A DNA stretch of 64,000 nt from Cryptocoryne crispatula var. balansae. Its lineage: Eukaryota; Streptophyta; Magnoliopsida; Alismatales; Araceae. The position numbers and the translations under genes are program-made. Below are positions 47,860 through 58,046 of the stretch, in pieces. Within the stretch, counting starts at the first letter, position 1. Each line of letters starts with the position of its first letter. Location of the stretch: NCBI GenBank assembly GCA_036172225.1, contig CM069924.1, positions 4,960,001 through 5,024,000 on the forward strand, read 5' to 3'. The notes below the pieces were generated by a model. The model worked only from the letters and a program-made list of their open reading frames with translations, ran no database searches and was not told where the DNA came from.

Positions 47860-48230
47860 GCCTGCAGGGGGGTTCAATTGCACCCCCGAAGGGGTGATTA
47901 GCACCCCCATCACCCCTTCGGGAGTGATGAACAGTCACCCCCGAAAAGGTGACTTTATGCTAATCCCCCCCCCTTGGGGGGGGGGGGGGGGGGTATTTTA
48001 ATCCACCATTGGGAGAGATTAAACCCCCCCCCAATGGGGGTTCAATTGCATCACCCCTTCGGGGCGATGAACAATCACCCCCGAAGGGGTGACTTTTTGC
48101 TAATCCCCCCCTTCGATAGGGGGGTGGGTTATTTAATTCCCCATTGGGGGGGTTTAATCCTCCCAATGGGGGTTCAATTAAGGTAATCATAATCCCCCCC
48201 TTAAGTAGGGGGTTGTTTAATTCCTCATTG
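47860..48230. repeat. TCACCCC-TTCGGGG-TGA palindromic array with homopolymers in D
   Basis: Words such as CACCCCCGAAGGGGTGA and GTGATGAACAGTCACC repeat head to tail and as inverted copies at 47875-47955 and 48050-48110. Between them are C9-TT-G18 (47965-47993) and other CCCC...GGGG hairpins around AATCCCCC and GGGGTTTAAT. These should form strong hairpins. They occupy the same position as the CAACGGTC cluster and TATA-like region of A, B and C. Confidence 0.75.
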
Positions 48231-48319
48231 AGGGGTAGATTTGATTGGATTAAATTTGTGTATGATTTTATGTGGTGTAGATAAAATGTAGAACGAAGAG
48301 TATGGCACCGGCTCAGCGG

Positions 48320-49955
48320 AATTTCACGACATTGGATGGCAACATGGTCATCTCCTTGATTCAAAGAAGAAAAGGGTTAAATGCAAGTGGTGTTAAAAAG
48401 ATATGAATGGAGGTGTGTATCGGCTAAAGCAACATATAGTCGGGACGGATGGCAATGTAAAGAAGTGTGATAAAGTGCCGACTGAGCTTAGGGAAGAGAA
48501 CATGTGCTGAGGTTGAAGTGAGTAGTACTACCTTTAATAAGTTGTAACATTAGAACTTTATCCAAATCAATGAGCTTAACTGCTTTATTTTGGATTTTCA
48601 GATGACTTCGTACAAACACAAGATTGGGGTGTTCAGGGATCCTGATTTACAGTACTCACATGATAGGGTCCCTCCTAATAATTTGCTTATCCAAATTTAA
48701 GTCTGTTTGCTTAACCGAATTTCTTAATAAGTTATTGATGCATGTATTTATTGTCTTCTTTACATCTGAGTGATGGATTATAATAACCAACAGGACTGGC
48801 TGGAATCCACTGGCATCCGTTGCAATTCGGGTGTTAAGTCAAAGCACTTCCTCATCCCAGTGCGAGAGAAATTGGAGCACCTTAAACCTTATTCATACTA
48901 AGAGAAGAAATAGGTCAAAGACAAAAAGATTGAAGAAGCTTGTCTACTACCATTATAATATGAGGCTGAGGATCAAGAATATCAAAGATAGGCAGAAGAC
49001 ATCCGAACAAAGATTTGCACAGTTTGCAGGTGGATTATACCAAAAAAGAGCCCAAGCCCAAGCTACTCAGGGCTTGTCCCAAGGGGATGTGGACTTGGAA
49101 TACCTATTCCAAGAAGAACATCCACTTGCAGCATGGGTGGAAGAAAATGATGCTAAGGGAGAGCCAGAGTTCAACCCGAATGACAGATCATGGGCCGAAG
49201 GCGAGCTTGACAGTGTTGTTAGCAAGGATGAAGAAACGCAGGAAGAACAAGAAACTCAAGTACCGTGCACAACTCCATTTCCTGATCCACATCCACCCTA
49301 GACTACAGCTTCTCCAAAGCGACATTCAGCTCTTGGATTCCAGTTGCAGGTTCATCTACAACCACCACTACCAAGAAGAATGGTGGCTTATTCAAGGCTT
49401 TAAAAAAAGTTTGCTTGCCTTCACATTAAAGTAGTCAAGGAGATGCTACATCGAATAGAAAGAAGCTAAGTATCAAACGTCGACATCATCTCCTTGATAC
49501 TAAGACCACTCAACCACCTTCATCAAATGAGGATGAGGAAGAATTTGTCCCACCTACACAACAACAGCGTACGGGGGGTGGAGGTGGAGGTGGGGATGGC
49601 AGCATAGGCATAGGTGGAGGTGGAGCCTCGGGTGAAGGTGGCTCTACTAGTAGTGCACGCACGAGTAGAGCAGGACCAGGTGATTTGAGTGACAAAAGAC
49701 ATTCATGTTCGAGTGGAAAGGGCAGTGGACGTTGGACGAAGATGAATGTTTTTGACGAGTTCGCATCTTCCTATCCAGAGTCTGCTTCAGACACTGAGCC
49801 TTATTATCCACATCCACCATGTTTTCCAGTTCCACCTCCGACTGAGGATGGACCTTATGAGTTTAGCCAGATGACCCAATCTTTATTTTCCTATGGATAC
49901 GGGTCAATTATGACTGACCCAACTCGGTGGAGATTTCAAGACAATCAAGATGAGT
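48320..49955 (+). pseudogene. hAT transposase of element D, central part deleted
   Basis: A BED finger exon is recognisable at 48365-48500 (KRVKCKWC, stop, KDMNGGVYRLKQH...TDGNVKKCDK) with an in-frame stop after the second Cys. The DUF659 region is absent. A late exon at about 48600-48670 reads MTSYKHKIGVFRDPDLQYSH. The last exon has the dimerisation motif SQCERNWSTLNLIHTKRRNR (about 48840-48910), then a well-kept tail with DVDLEYLFQEEHPLAAWVEE and EPEFNPNDRSWAEGELDS. The final piece near 49740-49955 ends PYEFSQMTQSLFSYGYGSIM. The conserved tail matches J and, more distantly, A/B/C. Confidence 0.8.
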
Positions 49956-50099
49956 AGGACAGAGATCCAGATCCTGGACAGTACCATAGTTGGTGGTGAT
50001 GGCAGTTGTATTTGTTTCTTCATTTAACGGAATGTAATATGATTATATGAGTGTTAAGAACACCATGTATTGTGTGATTGAGTATGATTGATTGTATGA

Positions 50100-50150
50100 T
50101 ATCAATGTGTTTATGATTTGATGTATGATGTATGATGTATGATGTATTTC
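50100..50150. repeat. Short ATGATGT / GTATGAT repeat in D
   Basis: TGATGTATGATGTATGATGT is part of a run of about five 8-base units in the 3' part of D. Confidence 0.7.
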
Positions 50151-50437
50151 ATTTAATCAATGTTAATTGTTAAAGTTGCCTTCAAATGTCCAAGATCGAA
50201 CAATGTCTTTATGTTCTTCTTTCCTACATATTTTCACATTTTTCCCGAATTGTATGTATTTTTTCAGATTTTTTGCCTATTTTTCCATATTTTTTCAGAA
50301 AAAAAGTCCGATGCAGACCAATTTTGGATCGGTCTGGCTTCTAGGGAATCGGCCTGGATCGGACCGATTCGGATTGGATCGGACCCCACCGATCCAGGGA
50401 CCAATTCCAATCCCGCAATCCTTGGTTTACAGCCCTA

Positions 50438-52787
50438 GTTCGGGCTCATTTCATGACATCTATGACCAAACATAAGATATGTCGCATTTGACATTTGGGC
50501 CCATTTTTTGTCGTATGTGGCCCAATAAATATAAAATTTGATAACTTTGCCATACAGGCCCATTTTCTGACATTTGTGACCCGAGAAACCTGAAACATGT
50601 TGAATTTACTATCCAGACCCATCTTCTGACATCTATGGCTCAATAAGCATGATTCAAGCCATCCAAGCTCATCTTGTATTTGTGGTCTAATATCCATGCA
50701 TGTACAATAAAGGTTATTGGGCCCCACATTGGTCATAGTGGGCTGTTAAACTTAATAGTTATTATGCCTCATCATAGACCAAAAAAACACAGTAAGCGGT
50801 CTGCCTTGAGTCACATCATTTATTGCCCTCGGTGCATATTTATTTAAATAACATCAAGTCATGATCCAATTAGAACTAAGGAGAAGGAGCGGTCCTCATT
50901 TTGAGTATAAATGAGATCAGGATTCTAATAAGGGCCCATTAAGAAGAAGATTCATTACTTAACTCAACATAACTTATCCATTGGATCTCGTGCCTCATCA
51001 TTACCCATGATCATCTCATCATTTAACATCATTCAATCATAACCATTCATTACTTAAAGTAGGATCCAGATCCTATTAAGGACTCATTAAGCATATGATC
51101 CCAGGCTTAAGCCATAAAGGCATAAACACATCTTAGTCAGTAGATTTTACGCCATTATCATCACAACAAACCCCTCTCATTTAATATCATTCAACCATGA
51201 CCAATCATTATTAAGTAGGATCCATAACTTATCAAGGACCTAATAAGAGTAGGATTTATTACTTAAATGATTGGAGATCCTAGCCATTAGAGCATGTGCC
51301 AATCATTATTTCGTATCATTTAAATTGAAGTCAATCCAAGTCCAACTAGGAATGAGGTGGCAGCAGCAGGCTTCTTGAAATCGACCAAGATATGGCCCTC
51401 TTTTGACCTTAAAGAGGATTTTAAAGAATCAGTTGACCATTTTGGATTTATATTCTAAACACGGTCCCAAAAGAGGTTTCGGCCTTTTCCTTTCTCTTTT
51501 TTTCTCTTCTTTTCTTGCCATGGCACCCTCTCTTTGCATCGGATCCATCAGCCTCTGCTACTGTTATCTTTGGCATTGGACAGGTAGGAATTAGGGAGGA
51601 GGCATCGCTAGGACCATCGGGTATATGAACTCCCTATTTCTGCCATCTCTTTCTCCCTTTGCGGTCATCATCTTGTATGGCAGGTTGATCAGGCTTAATT
51701 CTTTCATCTCCCAGGCTTGCTCAACCACCAACTGGTCTTGGATTGAAGGGATCTCGCTCTTTGATCCTATATAACACCAAAGCAATCAGGTGTAAGAATT
51801 CCCTGATTCCTGCCATTTTTGATGCCATGATCTTCAGATGACATAACAGTCCTATCAGGACCTGTTTTGGCATATTGGGTTCAAATTCAAGAGACTACAC
51901 AGTTCTCATTACCCAAGCATCATCTGAACCTGTTGGGGCCAGTTATCTCCATCTTTAACCATCAATTTTCTGTTTGCACAGTCAGCAGTGACAGGTATGG
52001 TTCTCATCTTTTTGCTTTGATTGTAATGGTGCATTAGATGTACAATTAAGCATCAAACATGATTAAAACTGAAGAGTACATGTCTCTTCAAGTTCTGAAC
52101 ATATATTGGGTTCATCTTCATCCAGTCCCTATCTTCATCATTTCCCTTTTATCCTCTCCTTCCCATCCATGCTCAGCCTGCGCTCCAATCATGCCTTAAG
52201 CAGACTTGATCCTGGACATTCTTTTTAACATTCAATTGCCAATCAGTCTGGTCAGAATCTGATGGCAATGTGCTCTTTTGTTATCCTTGATGTTAACGGC
52301 AGTGGGCACACTCCCTTTTAATGTTATGACAATATAGGGACAATTGAGGATGAAAATGAGAACATCCTTCCCAATTCTAAGCATTGTCGGGCCTGTTAGA
52401 TATGCATATTTCTCTTCTTGGATGTACCCATGTGAGTGCATATGAGACCAAATTGAAACTTGTATCTGTGTTCATATTCATATTTCATCTAATTTTCCCT
52501 TTAGGACATGTTCATGTATTAATTCTCATAAGCAAAACATCATATTTATGACATATACTTTATAGGTTCCACATAGGTGTATATCCAAACCATGACTTCA
52601 GTCATTGAGACTTGGCAAAATCCTGAGAATGGCTAGCAGCAGCCTATGTCATCATAGTTCCCTATCTTTGCTCATATGGTGTGTAGTGCATGTACTAAGT
52701 CTATGGCCAACCACATGGAAATCTTTCAAGTTCATATTTTGATGCTAAGTGTTAGTATCCGGGTATCATAGATCTTAGTAGTCCAAA
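50438..52787. mobile_element. Dispersed repeat X, copy 2, part 2
   Basis: The block aligns with X1 from about 31365 to 34620. It has the ~130-bp units at 50850-51260 but not the extra 1-kb segment of X1. It ends at the insertion of E (TSD 52780-52787). No coding content is recognised. Confidence 0.6.
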
Positions 52788-53152
52788 CATGGATTGCAAA
52801 ATCGGTCGAATCATATCGGAATCAGCTGATTTCGGAATTGGATCAACCAATTTCAATCTGATTCCCTCTTGAAGGACCAATACTGACTTGAATTCCTCCG
52901 AAATCGGTCGAATTAGTCATGGAATGCCGGGTCGCGACCCGGGTCGCGACCCGGCCCCGACCCGGTCGGGTTTAGGCCCGACCGGCTCGGTCGCGACCCG
53001 GTCGGGGCGACTCCCCCGGCCGGGTCGCTGAGTCGTGGCCGGGTCGCGCGACCCGGCCGGGTCGCGCGACCCGGTCTGGCAACGGTCACATGACCGTTGC
53101 CAGACCGTTGCCAACGGTCTTGGGGGGGCGCAGCCCTCAGCCCCTTGGGGGC

Positions 53153-53161
53153 TATTTAAAG
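53153..53161 (+). promoter_or_regulatory. TATA-like box of element C
   Basis: TATTTAAAG in the same hairpin context as A and B, about 440 bp before the transposase start. Confidence 0.6.
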
Positions 53162-53591
53162 CCCCCAAGGGGCTCTCCTTACTCCCACCCCCCCACTCTC
53201 ACTCTCAACCTCTCATTTGTGCTCTCATTGCTCTCATTGCTCAAATTTTTTTTCTAATTTACTTAATAATTTCATCAAACATTTTATTAGTTCATTTAGT
53301 ATATTTATTTAATATTAGTTCCATTGATTAGTGGGTTAAGTAGTTTATTCTTTTTAATACTTATTTGCTTACTTGCATAGTTAGTTAGCTAGAAGATTAG
53401 TTAGATATTTAGTTTAGTAGTTACTTAACACATCATTAGTTTAAAGGAATATTAATTACTTACTTAATCCTATATTTAGTTAATCATTCAATTTATATAA
53501 ATAAAAATATACTTACATTAGTAGTCACTAATTAAGGTTATTAGCTATTTAAATAATTAATTACTTACTTAAGTAATTATTTACTTAAAAA

Positions 53592-56500
53592 ATGTCTTCT
53601 CCAAGCCAAACAACCCAAACTACCGGCGCGACCCGGAGTGATCCGGCTTGGTTGCATTGCAATTTGATCTCCGTAGGCGGAGAGAAAAGTGCAATGTAAA
53701 TATTGCGACAAAGTAATATTCGGTGGTATTTATCGTTTAAAATTTCATCTTGCAGCATGAAGGGAAATGTTCTTCCTCGCACGGACTCCGCCGGAGGTCA
53801 TAGCTCAATTTCGTAGGCACCTACAAGCGATGGAGCAAACGAAGGGAACTAGCAAAAGACATAAAGAGACCGTCCGAGAAGAATTGCAACAACCGGGGAG
53901 ACGATCCGTACACATTTACGGAACCGGACAAGAGAGGCCGGATATTTTTGGAGACGAAGAGTACGAAGGTATGGGAGGTGTTACTCATAAACGTTGTTCA
54001 TTATTCTATTTTAAAGGATAATTAAGTAGCCTTGATACTTAAATGTTTTTTAAAAAGATGAACTCTCACGAGGGATGGAAGCAAGTCGAAGATCATTCGC
54101 CGAGGAAGACTTCTATAGACATACCGGCCGAATGATGGGTCAAGGGTCTGGAAGTGGGAGTGGTCGAGGTAGCGGAAGAGGATCCAACAACCAACCGCAA
54201 GATCAGGTTCATGATCTCACACAAGACGACGACCCGGCGGTGGGTCCCGTGGATCCCGTAATCACTGGACCACGACAACGTCAAACAACAATCACGACGG
54301 CGATGAAGAACCTCAAATTATGTAAGGATAGGATTGGCGGGCAACGTCAAGGTGGTTCTTTCACCACGCATTCCGGCAAATGCCGCGAAGGGACCATACT
54401 ACGAGAACACGATCGACACGATCGCGTACGTCGGGAGGAGTGCTCGGGTCCAAACCCAAAGGAGATATACAATGTATATCTTCCTATGGAGGTGCAAGAA
54501 ACAAAGAATTACGTGCAGTCATTTGAACGCATCTGGGAGGAACGAGGTTGCACGTTAATGACCGACGGATGGACCGGTAATTAAATTTTCGTTTACTCAT
54601 TCATATTATATGTATTAACATTCTTTTTTGGTATAACTTAGTTAACATCTTATACTTAACAGGTATTACTAGGAAGACTATGATCAATTTCCTAGTGTAC
54701 AGTCAAGCCGGCACGGTCTTTTGGAAGTCGGTCGACGCATCGGGACGAGGTAAAGAATGCGAGTATCTTTACCAATTGATAGATGGAGTGATAGAAGAAA
54801 TAGGAAAGAGCCGGGTAGTTCAAGTAGTCACGTACAATGCGGCGGCATACAAAGCGGCCGGTCGGATGCTTATGGTCAAAAGACCAAAGTTGTATTGGAC
54901 ACCCCGTTCCGCCCACTCTTTAGATTTGATGTTGGAGGATATATGCAAGGATCCTCAAATAGACGGGGTAGTTAAACTAGCCCGAGTTTATTTCTTCATT
55001 TATTTATAACCACAACTTTGTCCTTGCACTTATGAGGGACCACACCAAGGGGCGAGAGTTGTTACGGCCCGGTGCAACCCGGTTCGCCTCCCACTATATT
55101 TCCTTAGAAAGTTTATTGAGTCAAAGGAGAGCTCTAACTCAAATGGTCATTTCACCGGGTTGGGGTAGTTGGATGGCTATATGTAACCCATCGGATAAGA
55201 GAAATGGGAGAAAAGTAGAAGAGACAATAGAGAGTGGAGATTTTTGGAAAGTTGTAAAGAAGACGTTAGACATCGTCCAACCCATAGTGAAGGTACTAAG
55301 GATAGTTGACGGAGATAGAAAAGCATACGTGGGTATTTATATGATGCGATTGAGAGAGCCAAAGAAGAAATCTCCAAGACCGTGTCCGACTTCGCCAAGT
55401 GGTGGGATATTATAGATCGTCGGCGGGAGCGTACATTACATCAACCCATACGTACGGCAGTATATTTTCTTAAACATTTACTAATCTTTTTATTAATCAA
55501 AGTTGTGTATAACTTGTTTACTAATACTATTTGTTTCGTAGGTTACTTTTTCAACCCAAGACATCGCTATAGTCCACATTTCAAGGCGACGAACGAGCTA
55601 TTAGATGACGTGAAGAGCGTCATCCGACGGTTGCTTGGTGACGACGACCGGGCTATTATCGCTTGCAACAAGATGTATGATTACATAATGCGGAGTTATC
55701 ACTTTGGAACGAGCAGAGTTGAACGAGCTGTGATGATACTAAGTCCGGGTACGTAGAAATGTTTTTCATCACTTAATTAATTAAAGCTTACTTAAATAAT
55801 AATGCACGACATTCAATTTATGCGGTGATTGGTGGATGGACCGTGGTAAAGTACCAGGGTACGAGGACTTGGCGGACGTAGCCATCGGGGTCCTAAGTCA
55901 AACCACATCGGCTTCGGCCGCGAGCGAAATTGGTCTACATTCGGCTTGATTCACACAAAGCAGAGAAATAGGTTGACATCGAGGAGGCTTCGAAGACCTC
56001 GTGTATTGTCACTACAAATACGAGGTTAAAGTTGAGGAATTTGGATAGAATGAAACGAACCAGATGGAACAAAAGAGTTGGATAGCACACGCAGCGGGAC
56101 GTTCGGTCGACGAGCCGCCAATTGAAGAGGAGGATATCGATTTGGATCAAATATTCTACGAGAAGAACTCCTTAGAAGCTTGGGTAAACGACCGAGAAGA
56201 GTTGGGAGAACCGGAGTTCAACCCCCAAGACCGACAATGGGCCGAAGGAGTGCTCGACGATGTCCCTTTAGCCGAAGAATTCCAGATCCCTCCCTCACTG
56301 CAAAGCGCCGGAGGACCGGAGAAGGAACTAGCCAAGGTACGCAAAGTAGGCGAAAAGGTAAACAAGTTATGACCGATCCTTTTAATATTGCGGATGCCGA
56401 TACGGTCGAAGACGATCGAGAAGATACGCCGGAGCCGAACATCCGAGTGCGGTACCGGACGTCCGAGGATTCGTCGTCAAAGAGTAGCGACGATGATGGT

Positions 56501-56971
56501 GCTCGATGCCGGGCACGGACACTTTACAAGTACAAGGGACCTCGGATCCTCCCATATCTCCTACCACGTCGCTACGTTTTACCGGCGAGGAGCAATATAC
56601 TCACGCGACCCAAGATACCGATCGTGGTAGAAGGCCGCCACAAGGTAGAGGAGGTCATCGTAGCCGTAGGAGTTGGAGCGAAATACCACGATGCCTCCGA
56701 CTATGTGAATGATTCATCCCAAGGCTCTTGGTTCCCTACATACGATCGAGAGTACTTGTGGAATGAATTATGTGGAGTCATCGGATACTTCGATCCAATC
56801 GACCTATAGTTATGGTGACTCGTTTGGATCAAGTCTTAGGATAGTTTCCCGAGGGACGGACGAATATGATCGTCGTGTGTGTACATGTATCAAGCTTTGT
56901 ACTCAACCCAAATGACATGGGGAGAGTACATCAACTACCTACAAAGTGTACAACACATCATGTTGGAATAA
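53592..56971 (+). pseudogene. hAT transposase of element C, disabled
   Basis: Predicted exons: 53592-53968, 54058-54576, 54663-55459, 55542-55748, and about 55825-56971. The domain order is as in A and B. Lesions differ from both: an insertion giving a stop near 53673, one base missing near 53754 and two near 53780 in the BED exon, several single-base losses at 54340-54450, shifts near 54705 and 55330, and loss of the Cys in the dimerisation motif near 55917. The long late exon keeps DLDQIFYEKNSLEAWVNDRE and GEPEFNPQDRQWAEGVLDD. It cannot encode an active protein. Confidence 0.85.
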
Positions 56972-57431
56972 AATTGATGCATTATTTATTTAAATCATGT
57001 CATTTAATTTTATCCAATTTTCGGTATTTTTTCATATTTTTTTTCGCATTTTTCTTATTTTTTTGAATTTTTCAAAAAAAAAAATTAATTAAATATTAGG
57101 GTCGCGACCGGGTCGGCCTGGGGGTCCCGCGACCCGGTCGCGACCCCCGACCCAACCCTCCTTGGAATTAGTCAAATCGGTCCTGAATCGGTTGAATCGG
57201 ATTGGAATCGGAATTGGAATCGGAATCCTAATTTTAAAAAAAATCATGCCGAATGGGCCGGAATCAGACCAAATCAATCTGAATCAGAATCAAAAAAATT
57301 TAAAATGTTTTTAAAAAAATCCCAATCCTGAGTCGGTTTCTCTTCCTGAGAATCAGTTCAAATCGAACCGATCTGATCCGATTCCCACAGATTCGGTGAC
57401 CGATTCCGATTCAGAAATTCTTGAGTCCAAT

Positions 57432-57525
57432 CATTTACAAAAGACATTTCATAAGTTAAAAGCATATAGATCCTAATTCATTTAGGATCTATATTTCACA
57501 TATCCTTGCACGTACTTTTTATGCA
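57432..57525. mobile_element. Dispersed repeat X, copy 2, part 3
   Basis: A short segment after E that aligns with the end of X1 (AAGCATATAGATCCTAATTC against AGCATATAAATCCTAATTC at about 34640). Confidence 0.6.
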
Positions 57526-57529
57526 CCAA

Positions 57530-57800
57530 CATAATCATATCTCTTACTCTTTTCACTGCCACCACTACATCCTCTACATCCTTCAATGTTTCATTAACAA
57601 TGATACCTACCCCATTTTTGTTTCTACCATTTTATATATACCATAGTTTATACTATGTATTACCTACTTTACATTTCTCTCCTATCCAAATGGTTTCTTG
57701 AATGCAAGCAACAGTCATCTTTCTTCTCTCCATACAATCAATAAGTTCAATCTTGTTCTTCTTTTCATCTTTTCTTTGTTAGACTTCTTTCTATAATAAG
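57530..57800 (-). mobile_element. RTE-type LINE fragment, start of endonuclease
   Basis: The minus strand reads ELIDCMERRKMTVACIQETI, WIGEKCKVGNT, then NKNGVGIIVNETLKDVEDVV and VAVKRVRDMIMLVH. This matches the N-terminal blocks of plant RTE-type LINE endonucleases (ACLQETKWVG ... RNGVGIIVD ... RVGDRI). It is truncated on both sides. It overlaps in LINE coordinates with the 5'-most part of the 34731-35640 fragment, so it is a separate copy. Confidence 0.85.
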
Positions 57801-58046
57801 GTCTATTTGTTTTTTTTTTCTAAAACTTACATCTTGCTCCTCACCATGGACTAACTTATTTACCCACATTCATCCATGAGGTAAGAACCATTGCTTATTT
57901 AACACCGCATTAGGATGCTTATGTGGTGTGTCACATGCAAGAAATGTTCTCAACCCTTGTATTTTTCACTACACCGGGCTCCAGTGCAGTTGAGTGTGCC
58001 ACAATGTTTATAACATTCGACCATATCATGAGATGTGATGAGAGTT

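Larger units (their letters stand above)
47334..50424 (+). mobile_element. hAT element D, internally deleted
   Basis: This 3,091-bp element is flanked by a perfect 8-bp duplication GTTTACAG (47326-47333 and 50425-50432). Its ends are CATGGTTTGCAGAGTC and, read inward from the right, CAAGGATTGCGGGATTGG. Subterminal words are CGATCCGATC, GGATCGG and AATTACCGAT (47340-47600 and 50320-50410). It carries the start and the end of a transposase but lacks the central catalytic part, so it depends on another source of transposase. It is inserted inside L. Confidence 0.95.
46841..50437. mobile_element. hAT-like small element L (interrupted by D)
   Basis: It begins TAGGGGTGTAAATGG and ends, read inward, TAGGGCTGTAAACGGGTCGG, with a perfect 8-bp duplication GTTCGGGC (46833-46840 and 50438-50445). 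Without D and its duplication it is about 0.5 kb, rich in ATCGGAATCGG-type words and AT-rich in the middle, and non-coding. X1 near 31365 has the uninterrupted sequence, so this is a clear insertion. Element D lies very near its right end. Confidence 0.9.
52918..57164 (+). mobile_element. Full-length hAT element C
   Basis: This 4,247-bp sister of A and B has a perfect 8-bp duplication GAATTAGT (52910-52917 and 57165-57172). It begins CATGGAATGCCGGGTCGCG and ends ACCCTCCTTG. Subterminal arrays lie at 52926-53070 and 57099-57152, shorter than in A and B. The CAACGGTC cluster is at 53078-53121 and the TATA-like box at 53153-53161. It is inserted inside E. Confidence 0.96.
52788..57423. mobile_element. 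Small hAT-like element E (interrupted by C)
   Basis: The left end is CATGGATTGCAAAATCGG; the right end read inward is CAAGAATTTCTGAATCGG. The flanking 8-mers are AGTCCAAA (52780-52787) and AGTCCAAT (57424-57431), seven of eight identical. Without C it is about 380 bp of AATCGG / GATTCGG words. It is a miniature member of the D/J/K-type subfamily and hosts C. Confidence 0.85.

Noticed and set aside
47602..48364. Gly/Pro-rich open frames in D
   Set aside because: They come from the CCCC/GGGG hairpin array and are open on both strands.
17886..57164. A, B and C as a segmental duplication
   Set aside because: The flanks differ completely and each copy has its own 8-bp duplication, so these are separate transpositions.
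30300..57525. X1 and X2 as the two LTRs of one retrotransposon
   Set aside because: The DNA between them holds LINE pieces, a minisatellite and hAT elements with no gag, pol, primer-binding site or polypurine tract; the divergence is also large.
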